Assembly: GCF_027942295.1 (NCBI RefSeq)
Contig: NZ_CP101416.1
Coordinates: 2,458,001 to 2,522,000 of the forward strand
Direction: 5' to 3'
Origin: Pseudanabaena sp. Chao 1811
Lineage (GTDB): Bacteria; Cyanobacteriota; Cyanobacteriia; Pseudanabaenales; Pseudanabaenaceae
DNA length: 64,000 nucleotides
This document shows, one piece after another, positions 1 to 7,527 of this stretch (its first letter is position 1; every line of letters starts with the position of its first letter). Below the pieces are notes generated by a model, which had not been told where the DNA came from, did no database searches, and saw nothing but the letters and a program-made list of their open reading frames with translations. The position numbers and the translations under genes were made by a program.

Positions 1-231
1 GAGCTTGCCATTAAACTCTGTCTCTTTAGCGGTTAAAGTTGCTAATTCTTGCTGTATTCCCTCATTAGCAGAGTTGAGAAAGAAAAATGCACCGCCAACT
101 AAAGCTAGTGCTACTACAGCTACCGCACCTCCATAGATTAAAAACTGGGAGTCAGCGATCGGTTGTCGCTCCACTGCCTGCGCTTCAGCAGCAGCTCGAT
201 CATTTAAAAAATTAATATCAAGTGTATACAT
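1..231 (-). CDS. pilN: PilN, type IV pilus inner-membrane assembly protein (partial, N-terminus only)
   Basis: Reading the minus strand, an ATG at 231 opens a frame that runs off the window edge after 77 codons. The protein begins MYTLDINFLNDR, which is the usual cyanobacterial PilN opening, and a single hydrophobic segment follows at about residues 30-52, as expected for the bitopic PilN anchor. Only 6 bp separate its start from the pilM stop, so it is the second gene of a pilM-pilN operon; pilO and pilQ would be expected next outside the window. PilM-PilN-PilO form the alignment complex that couples the cytoplasmic motor to the outer-membrane secretin. The identification rests on the short N-terminus plus the pilM context. 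Confidence 0.85.
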   Translation of the reverse strand, partial: MYTLDINFLNDRAAAEAQAVERQPIADSQFLIYGGAVAVVALALVGGAFFFLNSANEGIQQELATLTAKETEFNGKL

Positions 232-237
232 AGATTT

Positions 238-1347
238 TCAAACCTCCCTCAAACCTAAACCTAGAGACACAGACATCGCCATACGATCTTGGATGGGAAT
301 ATCACCATCAACGGATACACCTATAGCAGTAAGTGGATCGATCGCACTTGCAGCAATACCGAGGCGTTGGCTAAAGAATTCGTTCAACTGACCAATACAA
401 GAGCCAGGGCCTGCAATCAATAGCTGAACTACATCTGAACCAGGAGATTGACTAGTATAGAAATCAATAGAACGGCGCAATTCATCGGAAAGGTCACCAA
501 CAACCCTCATGATTGCTGCATCACCAGGAGTATTGCCTCCACCTGCTAAGCTCGCAGTGTCCATAGATTGCACAGGTACAACCGTTGAACTCAGCATTTC
601 CATATCCGTTGTCCGCCGTGGTGGCAGATTAATTGCCCGTAACTGAGCATTTTGAATTTGCGCTGTGCCAATTGGGAAGGTTCTAGAAAATTGCGGTACG
701 CCATCAACAGTTACAGTAATTTCTGTTGCTTCATACTCAATATCAACGATCGCCACAGCTTCCGCGAGAGTACTAAATCTTGATAGCTCATTGTGCATTG
801 CTCGAATCAGTGCAAAGCTACTGACTTCCACAACGTCAACCTGTAGCTGCGCTATTTCTAGAGCTTGCATATAGCTGTCGGTTACTTCCTTAGGCGTTGC
901 CACCATCAGGATTTCAATGCGCTCGATACCGTCATCATCCAATGATGTACCTAGCTTTTGATAGTCCACGTCAGCATCTTCACGGGGAAATGGTAAGTAT
1001 AGGCTAGCTTCTTGATTGAGTACCATTTCGCGTAATTCCAAATCAGGAATCTCCGCAGGTAAGCGAATCAAGCGACTAACCGTCTCACGACCAGGTAGAG
1101 CTGTCGCAACTTTCTTGGCCTTTACTTTTTTCTCTGCAAGCAAACTGCGAATACTTTCTCCCAGCGCTACAGGATCGAGAATGCGCCCTTCTTCAACAAT
1201 TCCTTCAGGAAGCTCAACGCTACCATGCGCCACTAACTTATAGGAAGATTGCCCCTTACGGCGCAATTGAACAAGATTAACTTTCTCGGAAGTAATTTCG
1301 ATTCCGATGCCTTTTTTAGACTTTCCGCCAAACTTTAAGCCGAACAT
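238..1347 (-). CDS. pilM: PilM, type IV pilus assembly protein (actin-like ATPase fold)
   Basis: A 369-residue protein, the normal PilM length. It opens GKSKKGIGIEI and has the actin/FtsA-like fold signatures of the family: an N-terminal phosphate-loop-like segment, a central motif around AVAIVDIEYEATEITV and a C-terminal LLIAGPGSCIGQL segment. PilM is cytoplasmic, binds the N-terminal tail of PilN and is needed for pilus-driven motility and DNA uptake. It heads a pilM-pilN operon (6 bp gap). About 170 bp lie between the start and a long hairpin upstream, which probably hold the promoter. A segment rich in Pro/Arg and Gly around residues 230-275 looks like a variable insertion. The family assignment is firm; function is from the family. 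Confidence 0.93.
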   Translation of the reverse strand: MFGLKFGGKSKKGIGIEITSEKVNLVQLRRKGQSSYKLVAHGSVELPEGIVEEGRILDPVALGESIRSLLAEKKVKAKKVATALPGRETVSRLIRLPAEIPDLELREMVLNQEASLYLPFPREDADVDYQKLGTSLDDDGIERIEILMVATPKEVTDSYMQALEIAQLQVDVVEVSSFALIRAMHNELSRFSTLAEAVAIVDIEYEATEITVTVDGVPQFSRTFPIGTAQIQNAQLRAINLPPRRTTDMEMLSSTVVPVQSMDTASLAGGGNTPGDAAIMRVVGDLSDELRRSIDFYTSQSPGSDVVQLLIAGPGSCIGQLNEFFSQRLGIAASAIDPLTAIGVSVDGDIPIQDRMAMSVSLGLGLREV

Positions 1348-1516
1348 AAGCGTGTCTTTACGAGTTTTGTAGCTTTTGTAGCACTGGGCATACTAAACAA
1401 TGGAGGGATTATAGACTGTAAGTGTCTATTGTCAATAGGACAAGAAAAAATAATCATGTCCAATGTCGTAGATGTCTGATTTTGCCTTGTTTCTTATAGA
1501 CGATTTTGGTCGTTTT

Positions 1517-1573
1517 AGCAAACAAAATAAAAAAGATTCGGACAATGCCCGAATCTTTTTTATTTTGTTTGCT
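1517..1573. terminator. Perfect 25-bp inverted repeat with 7-nt loop
   Basis: Arms of 25 bp pair perfectly around the loop ACAATGC (inner stem GATTCGG/CCGAATC), with A- and T-tracts built into the arms, so the hairpin can serve as an intrinsic terminator on either strand. It lies upstream of pilM and downstream of nothing obvious on the plus strand; it may insulate pilM from the minus-strand gene at 1823-2362. The rest of the 1348-1691 gap holds no convincing gene. Confidence 0.6.
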
Positions 1574-1691
1574 ATGACTAGTTAGTTTAGGACAAGCACA
1601 AAAGCGCGATCGCTGTAGAGTTTTTGCAATCCAACTGGACTTTTGTGAGACAGGGGAGTAATCCAACTGTTTTGAAATATTTTTTTAAAGT

Positions 1692-1804
1692 AACGTGAGT
1701 TCGATAATGCCATTTGCGCGGCGCGAAGCACCGCGCAAATGGCGGAAAATGGTAAAAATCGCTTAGCGATTTTTACCATTTTCCGTCTTCGTCGAACTGA
1801 CGTT
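1692..1804. repeat. Intergenic palindromic element, family A, full copy 1
   Basis: The ends are inverted repeats, AACGTGAGTTCGA and TCGAACTGACGTT (12 of 13 pair). Inside are two consecutive hairpins: a GC-rich one with arms around CATTTGCGCGG, and one with arms GGTAAAAATCGC/GCGATTTTTACC. It is nearly identical (3 differences) to the copy at 7110-7221; a shortened copy lies at 5825-5888. It sits 18 bp past the stop of the gene at 1823-2362. No coding capacity is seen. It resembles a small non-autonomous inverted-repeat (MITE-like) element that may also act as a terminator. Confidence 0.75.
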
Positions 1805-1822
1805 CAAATACTAGAAATATTT

Positions 1823-2362
1823 TTATTTGCTCTTTCGTAGTTCCATTTGCTTGGCTTGGATTAAACCTCGTAAATAGGGGTTCTGTCTTTGCTCACGGGT
1901 AATCTGGTTAAACTCTTTGTTGGTAAATCCCCGTTGATGAATTTCTTTTTCGGTAAAGCTCCGCAACTGACTACAGAGATCCTGTAAAAATTCGGGTGGT
2001 TGGGCAAGATCGCAAACCTTGGTTTGTTGAGATTCGGCAAGATTAGCAACGGTTGTCCAATTAGAGTTATTTTTAGCAGCACGAAAAATTTCTAGCCGTT
2101 TATTTTCGATCGCATTTACGGCCGAAGCATAGCGAGTTAACTGATCATCACCAAAGACAGCTTGAGCCAGAATATTATTTAATTGCGTTATTGATTGATC
2201 TGTTTGGGCAAAGGTTAGGGAACGATCGCGATTGATTACAGGTTCGGCGATCGCGGATATTGCTAAACATAAACCCAGTAAACTAGCCTGACCTATACCT
2301 TTTTTAAGATAGGCTAAATACTTTTTTAGATAAACTGAATGCCTCTGATACTGCATATTCAT
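1823..2362 (-). CDS. DUF4168-like exported protein
   Basis: A 179-residue protein with a basic N-terminus, a hydrophobic stretch at about residues 24-40 ending near AIAEP, then a mostly helical domain. The elements RYASAVNAIENKRLEIF, then KVCDLA, and a C-terminal FNQITREQRQNPYLRGLI match the layout of DUF4168 proteins of cyanobacteria (helix, central Cys segment, final short helix with an N-D/N-P-x-L motif). The function of that family is unknown; secretion to the periplasm is inferred from the signal-like N-terminus. It is monocistronic, with a family A palindrome just after its stop. The family call is from memory of the pattern. Confidence 0.7.
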   Translation of the reverse strand: MNMQYQRHSVYLKKYLAYLKKGIGQASLLGLCLAISAIAEPVINRDRSLTFAQTDQSITQLNNILAQAVFGDDQLTRYASAVNAIENKRLEIFRAAKNNSNWTTVANLAESQQTKVCDLAQPPEFLQDLCSQLRSFTEKEIHQRGFTNKEFNQITREQRQNPYLRGLIQAKQMELRKSK

Positions 2363-2462
2363 AACTAAGCGCCATTAATTGCCAAAAATACTAAGGACGT
2401 ATGGGCAGAATTTGTAAATTTGCGATCGGCAACTTAAAAACTCTGTCTACAAAAATATTGAC

Positions 2463-3570
2463 TTAAATAATCTGATTTTGTTGCCGCAAATATGACTGAA
2501 TGAAGGGTTCAAGATCTCCATCCATCACATTTTGAATATTCGTAGTTTCTTCACCTGTACGTAGATCTTTCACTAGTTGATAGGGATGAAATACATAATT
2601 GCGGATTTGATTGCCCCATGCGGCTTCAACCATGTCACCACGAATATCAGCAATTTTTTGAGCGCGTTGCTCTTGGGCAATAATTAGCAACTTGGCTTTG
2701 AGCAACCGCATCGCATTTTCTTTGTTTTGTAATTGCGATCGCTCTTGGGTACATCGCACTGAGATGCCCGTTGGCAAATGGGTAATGCGTACCGCCGTTT
2801 CTACCTTGTTGACATTTTGACCACCTTTACCACCTGCCCGCGTAGTGGTAATTTCGAGTTCCTTGGGATCAATTTCCAGATCGACATCTTCCTCTAGCAA
2901 TGGCATCACTTCTACACCAGCAAAACTAGTTTGGCGCTTGTCATTGGCATTGAATGGGGAAATCCTGACAAGGCGATGGGTTCCTTTTTCAGGAGCAAGA
3001 TAGCCATAGGCATAGCGTCCATGCACCAATAGGGTAACCGACTTAATCCCTGCTTCTTCACCTTCAGATATTTCTGAAATTTCGACCTTGTAACCTTGGG
3101 ACTCACAAAAGCGGGTATACATCCGCAGTAACATTTCCGTCCAATCTTGGGAGTCTGTACCGCCTGCCCCTGCATTAATCGTCAGGACTGCATCATATTT
3201 GTCGTATGTACCTGACAACAACTGCTCCAAATCCCAGCGATCTAGTTCTTGCAAAAGCTGACTAAGGCTTTGTTTTGCTTCGTTAGCTAGGGAAGGGTCA
3301 TCTTCGAGGGCGAGTAATTCCGCGATCGCCTCTAGATTTTCGATAGTTTTACGCCATCGCTCAAATTGTTCAAGATGGGATTTTAGTGCATCTAGTTCAC
3401 GCATTGTTTTTTGCGCTTTGTCACTATTTTCCCAAAATTCTGGTTGGGCAGCCGTTTGTTCAAGATCACTGATTTTCGCTGCGATCGCAGGTACGTCAAA
3501 GATAGTCCTGAGCAATGCTCAGGCGCTGAGATAAAATCTGAGTTTGGCGTGCGATCTCCGTAACGTCCAC
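2463..3570 (-). CDS. prfB: Peptide chain release factor 2, programmed +1 frameshift
   Basis: The main frame encodes RF2 (recognises UGA and UAA). The GGQ motif that triggers peptidyl-tRNA hydrolysis is seen in [14 protein letters not shown], and the codon-recognition region precedes it. The protein cannot start at the in-frame ATG at 3515, because residues before DVPAIAAK would be nonsense. The real start lies in another frame, at GTG 3570 (or TTG 3576) after a GGAGA site, giving [20 protein letters not shown], then QDYL and a UGA stop at 3498-3496. A +1 shift at CTT-TGA-C restores the frame to DVPAIAAK. The joined product is 368 residues, the normal RF2 length. The coordinates span both frames. 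Confidence 0.95.
3495..3513 (-). promoter_or_regulatory. prfB: prfB autoregulatory +1 frameshift site
   Basis: On the minus strand the sequence reads CAG-GAC-TAT-CTT-TGA-C. This is the classical RF2 recoding site: slippery CTT codon (3501-3499), in-frame UGA (3498-3496) followed by C. When RF2 is scarce the ribosome pauses at UGA and slips by one base, so RF2 controls its own synthesis. The upstream purine element is CAGGAC rather than the strong AGGGGG of Escherichia coli, so stimulation by an internal Shine-Dalgarno may be weaker. Confidence 0.93.
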
Positions 3571-3646
3571 TGACAATATTTCTCCGAATACAACTGTTTC
3601 CAATTGATTATTGTATCGCAATCATCATAGGACTATGGCAAGATAT

Positions 3647-3683
3647 CAACACCTAATCCGCCCATTGCATAGCTTAGGTGTTG
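3647..3683. repeat. Inverted repeat upstream of prfB
   Basis: CAACACCTAA and TTAGGTGTTG form a perfect 10-bp stem with a 17-nt loop. It lies 77 bp upstream of the prfB start in a 593-bp gap (3571-4163) that contains no gene; the same gap also holds the hairpin elements at 3857-3949 and 4091-4121. It could be a terminator or a transcription-factor site; the sequence does not decide. Confidence 0.4.
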
Positions 3684-3856
3684 GGATTTTGTATTTAATT
3701 GAGCTTATTAAATAATTTCCAAAACAATCCCTACAATGTAGCCTTAAAGATGATTTCCTTCGTTGCCAACTATAGGCTAGTTTAAGTTATGAATATATTC
3801 ATGTATGAGCTTCTACCTGATTAACTATAACGAATATTTCTTCTCATAAATATTGC

Positions 3857-3949
3857 TATAGCGTGTATTAATCTAGTGAAGTAAAGGGTTATGTCTCCGC
3901 CTTCGGCGGGGACATAACCCTTTACCTCGCTTGTTTGAAAAGCGCTATA
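3857..3949. repeat. Intergenic palindromic element, family B (TATAGCG ends), copy 1
   Basis: The ends are TATAGCG and CGCTATA. Inside is a strong hairpin with arms GTAAAGGGTTATGTC and its complement around CCGCCTTCGGCGG, and the right flank reads TTGTTTGAAAAGCGC. The element at 38011-38105 has the same ends and the reverse-oriented CGCTTTTCAAACAAG flank but a different stem, so the ends and not the core are conserved. No coding capacity is seen. It is a MITE-like element by structure. Confidence 0.6.
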
Positions 3950-4090
3950 TATTTTCGGGATAAATATTTTTGACTAAAAGCATCGGCTAAAAGTATCGGC
4001 TAAAAAGTAAAGTATGGGTATGTCTGACAGAGCTTTGCGATCGCAATGAGTAAGTTAGGACACAAAAATCAGTCTCAGTAAGGTTTTTGA

Positions 4091-4121
4091 GTTTTTATTT
4101 TGCCCCAAGCAAAATAAAAAC
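4091..4121. repeat. Hairpin of the GTTTTTATTTTG type
   Basis: GTTTTTATTTTGC and GCAAAATAAAAAC pair perfectly (13 bp) across the loop CCCAA, 43 bp before the first FHA gene. Very similar stems occur at 8852-8882 and, as a variant, at 10381-10419. Given its place ahead of a start codon it is more likely part of a dispersed element than a dedicated terminator. Confidence 0.5.
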
Positions 4122-4163
4122 CGCAATAAAACACTACCGAAATATGGAGAACCAACACACAAT

Positions 4164-4544
4164 ATGCCAGACCGAATCTATGATGAAACTGAACTTAGCG
4201 TTAATCTCACTTCTGATCACACATTAGTGATTACTGACAATAATGGAACCCGTAAAATGCAGTTGACCGCTGACAAATATACAATTGGGCGAGAGTCTGA
4301 TAACACAGTGAGGTTACACTCAGATTTTGTCTCCCGCTACCATGCCATCTTGCTCAAAGTCCATTATTCTAACCGTCCTGACACCTATCGCATTATCGAT
4401 GGCAGTACTTCAGGAAAAATCAGCAAAAATGGGATTGTCCTCAATGCCTTGCGCAAAGTTTCTTCCTACGAGCTTCAAGATGGTGATATCGTCACCTTTG
4501 CCCCTGAAGTGCATATTCTCTACCTCGCACCAAAACTAACGTGA
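4164..4544 (+). CDS. FHA-domain protein (first of a pair)
   Basis: This small protein of 126 residues is almost entirely one forkhead-associated domain. The core signature YTIGRESDN, then SDFVSRYHAILLK, then the NG turn in KNGIVLN carries the conserved phosphothreonine-binding residues G-R, S-R-x-H and N-G. FHA domains bind phosphothreonine peptides, so it is a likely partner of Ser/Thr kinases such as the two encoded at 14249-16228 and 29748-31211. No other domain or membrane segment is visible. A paralogue follows 220 bp downstream on the same strand. Its partner proteins cannot be told from the sequence. Confidence 0.88.
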   Translation: MPDRIYDETELSVNLTSDHTLVITDNNGTRKMQLTADKYTIGRESDNTVRLHSDFVSRYHAILLKVHYSNRPDTYRIIDGSTSGKISKNGIVLNALRKVSSYELQDGDIVTFAPEVHILYLAPKLT

Positions 4545-4764
4545 AGTTTAAGTTTTAATGCAAGAAAATTTAAGGAACAATTACTGCCTAAAATTTAACG
4601 TATAGGTTTTCAGGTATAAGATGAGTTACATGGCTAATTATTGCTAAAAAATCTATAATTCAATCCATTTGTAGAGTAAAGTAGAGCGAGATTAACCCAA
4701 ATGCTTACTAGTAGCCTATACTTTTCGCTGGTAAGCGACATCTACTTCTTTTTTTGGTGAGCTA

Positions 4765-5112
4765 ATGAGCGAAATACACGTTAGTCACACGCTATTAATC
4801 ACAGATGCGAGAGGTAGTAGAAAACTCGCACTTGATGGATTAAAGTACACAATTGGGCGGGATGTGAATAATAATATTCAACTTTATTCACGATTTGTTT
4901 CCCGCCAACATGCTGTGTTGCTTAGAGTTCCGGGGGAAGGTGGCAAATATTTATATCGAATTATTGATGGGGATTTGTCTGGGAAGCCTAGTGTCAATGG
5001 TGTAATTATTAATCATCATATGAAGGTCGCTTCTTCCTATGATTTGCGAAACGGCGATGTGATTACGCTTGCCCCCAATGTGGAATTAACCTATCTCAGT
5101 ACGCCAGTTTAA
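4765..5112 (+). CDS. FHA-domain protein (second of a pair)
   Basis: This 115-residue protein is a single FHA domain and a clear paralogue of the protein at 4164-4544. It shares YTIGRDVNN, FVSRQHAVLLR, YRIIDGDLSGKPSVNG and the closing GDVITLAPNVELTYL strand. All phosphothreonine-contacting positions (G-R, S-R-x-H, N-G) are present. The tandem layout with separate 220-bp spacing suggests an old duplication with independent promoters. A short hairpin follows at 5135-5169 and probably ends its transcript. It is probably a phosphopeptide adaptor in kinase signalling; the target is unknown. Confidence 0.88.
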   Translation: MSEIHVSHTLLITDARGSRKLALDGLKYTIGRDVNNNIQLYSRFVSRQHAVLLRVPGEGGKYLYRIIDGDLSGKPSVNGVIINHHMKVASSYDLRNGDVITLAPNVELTYLSTPV

Positions 5113-5134
5113 TTCTCGTTATGTCTCTCTATTG

Positions 5135-5169
5135 CAAGCGAAAAGCGGTGCAAAGCACCGCTTTTCTTG
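5135..5169 (+). terminator. Hairpin terminator after the FHA pair
   Basis: AAAAGCGGTGC and GCACCGCTTTT pair perfectly around an AAA loop, with outer CAAG/CTTG pairs. It lies 22 bp past the FHA stop. The T-run is inside the right arm, as in most hairpins of this window. Confidence 0.75.
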
Positions 5170-5235
5170 TTTTGAGTTTCATGTTTTTGCCGACATTTTT
5201 ACTGATGATTTCTAGTCTGTATGATCTGGGGCTAG

Positions 5236-5820
5236 ATGAAACAATGGGAGCTAGTAAATTCGCAATTTGGCTTAATTGCAGCATATATGGCAATTGTTTT
5301 ATCCGATCAAGAAAACATAGACTTGCTGCTTTTGTTAGTCAAAGTAGCGATCGCTTTTGGGGGAATGGCGATCGTGCTATGGTTCTTGTTTTGGTTAAGA
5401 CTCAAGAATCTGGAAAAGCGTCTCTATGTGGGGCGTAAGCAATTACATTCTCAATTTTCGGTAAGAACTCCTCAAAAAAACTATATTCAAAGACCACAAA
5501 AGACTCTAGTAGCCACGAAAGTAGCCCATCGCCCTAGTACAAATATCAGGACTAATGTTCCGACAAGTCGTAAATTTGCACCTGTCCCGCAGGTCTATCG
5601 CCCCCCCACCTATGTAAAAACTCTAAAAAAATCGCCTAAGCGTACAACCAAATCCAGTTGGCGTTGGGTTCTGGCTATATCCCTCGCTAGCATTACGGGA
5701 ACGGCGATCGCCTTATTACAACTGGGCAATACTTGGATCAGTCCCGAATTTACAACCCTACTTTGGTTTGGTATTGGTGTAATGATCATTTTGAGCGCCA
5801 CTTTAGTAGAAATCACATAA
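5236..5820 (+). CDS. Membrane protein of unknown function
   Basis: I do not recognise this 194-residue protein. It has two N-terminal hydrophobic segments (about residues 9-22 and 29-52), a basic, Pro/Thr/Lys-rich middle (about 60-140) and two C-terminal hydrophobic segments (about 142-162 and 170-190). The likely topology is a four-helix membrane protein with a positively charged cytoplasmic linker. It follows the FHA pair on the same strand, but a hairpin separates them. A family A palindrome begins 4 bp past its stop. The start ATG lacks a good Shine-Dalgarno; the long open frame and membrane pattern support it as real. Confidence 0.6.
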   Translation: MKQWELVNSQFGLIAAYMAIVLSDQENIDLLLLLVKVAIAFGGMAIVLWFLFWLRLKNLEKRLYVGRKQLHSQFSVRTPQKNYIQRPQKTLVATKVAHRPSTNIRTNVPTSRKFAPVPQVYRPPTYVKTLKKSPKRTTKSSWRWVLAISLASITGTAIALLQLGNTWISPEFTTLLWFGIGVMIILSATLVEIT

Positions 5821-5824
5821 ATTT

Positions 5825-5888
5825 ACGTGAGTTCGACAACGCTATTTGCGCGGCGCGAAGCGCCGCGCAAATAGCGTTAACTGATGTT
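5825..5888. repeat. Intergenic palindromic element, family A, shortened copy
   Basis: The left end ACGTGAGTTCGA and the first GC-rich hairpin (TTTGCGCGGCGC-GAA-GCGCCGCGCAAA) match the full copies at 1692-1804 and 7110-7221. The second hairpin is missing and the right end has decayed to AACTGATGTT. It starts 4 bp after the stop of the gene at 5236-5820. Confidence 0.65.
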
Positions 5889-5903
5889 AAATTACATAGC
5901 CAG

Positions 5904-5956
5904 ATTTGCTAAAAAATGAAGGCGGCGCTTTGCGCCGCCTTCATTTTTTAGCAAAT
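5904..5956. terminator. Perfect 25-bp hairpin, TTT loop
   Basis: Arms of 25 bp, ending GGCGGCGC-TTT-GCGCCGCC in the middle, pair without mismatch. The AAAAAATGAA and TTCATTTTTT segments give a T-run on both strands. It lies between the gene at 5236-5820 and csaB and would terminate the former. Confidence 0.7.
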
Positions 5957-6069
5957 TAAATCTTAGAGTTCGCTGATTAACCTCATTCGCCCCTATACAA
6001 TATTGATGCTGTAGCCTTTGTTCAGCAAGGTTTCAGGCAAACAAACAGGCGAAAATTAGGCGAATTAAT

Positions 6070-7110
6070 ATGCGGCGTGCGGTTTTATGTGGATATTACG
6101 GAATGGGTAATGGTGGTGATGAAGCTTTACTTGCCACTTTGCTACAAATGTTACCCAAGGATATCCAACCGCTAGTTTTATCGGCTAGTCCTAGAGCGAC
6201 CGAAAATTTACATCAAGTCAAAGCTAGCGATCGCTATTCGGTATTTGGCTTAATCAATGAATTTAAGCGATCGGACTTATTTATTTGGGGTGGCGGTAGC
6301 TTGATGCAGGATGCGACCAGTGCCAGAAACCCGATTTATTACGGTGGTTTAATGGGCTTGGCACAGGGAATGGGCTTGCAAACATTTGCATGGGCGCAAG
6401 GTGTTGGGCCCCTCAAACGCAAATTAAGTCAATGGATCGCCAAACGTGCTTTTCAAGGATGTAATGCGGTATCCGTCCGCGATCGCCATTCCGCCGAGTT
6501 GTTAGCAAATTGGCAAGTCAAAAGTATAGTTGCTCCCGATCCTGTTTGGGCATTAGAGTCCTCACCAATGGATCTTTATGGTGATATTCCCTCACCCCGC
6601 GTGGCTGTAGTTTTGCGATCGCACCCTGCTTTAACTTCCTGTCGGTTGGCGACGATTACGGAGGCTTTGCAAAATTTGCAGGCACAAACCGAGGCACATG
6701 TTTTACTAGTTCCTTTTCAGCCCTCCCAAGATCAGGCGATCGCCCAAGCAATTTGTGCTTCGCTTAATGACAAATTGCCTAAACACAGTCAAATCATCAT
6801 TCAAAAAGATCCTCGCAAACTGAAAGGAATTTTTCGAGGTGTGGATTTAGCGATCGCCATGCGGTTACATGGGTTAATTATGGCGGCGGCTGAGGGTTGT
6901 CAATGTTCAGCAATTAGCTACGATCCCAAGGTGTCCTATTTAATGGAAGACTTAGCAATTTCGGGTTGGGAATTAGAGCATTTACCCGATGATGCTCAAG
7001 TACTTACGGAGACTTGGGTTAAAGATTTAGAAAATAGCAATCAAGCGATCGCTCCCCGCATTCACCAACTAAAAAAACAAGCATTAATTCACCAAAAGAT
7101 ACTTCTTTGA
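6070..7110 (+). CDS. csaB: CsaB, polysaccharide pyruvyl transferase
   Basis: This 346-residue protein has the CsaB/polysaccharide pyruvyl transferase signatures: N-terminal GYYGMGNGGDEALL, then DLFIWGGGSLMQDATS, then the MRLHGLIMAAAEG motif near the C-terminus that binds the phosphoenolpyruvate or sugar substrate in the family. CsaB adds a ketal-pyruvate to a cell-wall polysaccharide, which in many bacteria anchors S-layer proteins with SLH domains; cyanobacteria commonly have both. It stands alone between hairpins. The family A palindrome begins at the last base of the stop codon, so that element defines the transcript end. The family is firm, the exact polysaccharide is inferred. Confidence 0.93.
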   Translation: MRRAVLCGYYGMGNGGDEALLATLLQMLPKDIQPLVLSASPRATENLHQVKASDRYSVFGLINEFKRSDLFIWGGGSLMQDATSARNPIYYGGLMGLAQGMGLQTFAWAQGVGPLKRKLSQWIAKRAFQGCNAVSVRDRHSAELLANWQVKSIVAPDPVWALESSPMDLYGDIPSPRVAVVLRSHPALTSCRLATITEALQNLQAQTEAHVLLVPFQPSQDQAIAQAICASLNDKLPKHSQIIIQKDPRKLKGIFRGVDLAIAMRLHGLIMAAAEGCQCSAISYDPKVSYLMEDLAISGWELEHLPDDAQVLTETWVKDLENSNQAIAPRIHQLKKQALIHQKILL

Positions 7111-7221
7111 CGTGAGTTCGATAACGCCATTTGCGCGGCGCGAAGCGCCGCGCAAATGGCGGAAAATGGTAAAAATCGCTTAGCGATTTTTACCATTTTC
7201 CGCCTTCGTCGAACTGACGTT
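7110..7221. repeat. Intergenic palindromic element, family A, full copy 2
   Basis: It differs at only 3 positions from the copy at 1692-1804, and has the same ends (ACGTGAGTTCGA and TCGAACTGACGTT) and the same two hairpins. The three changes improve stem pairing compared with the other copy. A further copy of the outer end, in inverted orientation (CGAACTCACGTT), lies at 7517-7528 at the alr stop codon, so the whole 419-bp gap is bracketed by matching ends. Confidence 0.75.
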
Positions 7222-7354
7222 AATATACTTGACGCACCAAATCTCTAAAACCCCCTCTAACTCCCCCTTGAAAGGGGGAGAACTTAGACTTCCCCCCTTT
7301 CAAGGGGGGACTGAGGGGGGTAAAAATCTGCGCAGTGTGTCAAGTATATTAACG
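7218..7354. repeat. Intergenic element with TTAATATACTTGACGCACC ends and C/G-rich core, copy 1
   Basis: The left end CGTTAATATACTTGACGCA and the right end GTGTGTCAAGTATATTAACG are inverted repeats with one mismatch. The core holds complementary tracts (AACTCCCCCTTGAAAGGGGGA, then CCCCCCTTTCAAGGGGGG) that form smaller hairpins. The same outer ends, with a different C-rich core, occur at 33853-34000. Nothing is coded. From 7355 to 7516 there is G-rich degenerate sequence without a gene. Confidence 0.6.
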
Positions 7355-7527
7355 CCTTTTTAAGGGGGATTGAGGGAGACCATTAGCAACTAAAGATATA
7401 GCTGATAACTTGTGTAACCGTAGCTTTGTAAGGGGGAGAAAGCAGAAATTTATGCTAAGTAGGTACTTCTCAAACACGCTCTTACTTTTGGGCTTTTAAA
7501 ATTTGCCAGCTTAAGCCGAACTCACGT

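Noticed and set aside
2463-3515. An ATG-initiated RF2 starting MLRTIF
   Set aside because: It ignores the recoding site; the residues before DVPAIAAK are the shifted frame, and the upstream frame gives a normal RF2 N-terminus.
7255-7325. A protein-coding or RNA gene in the C/G-rich core
   Set aside because: It is made of simple mirrored C- and G-tracts common in cyanobacterial gaps.
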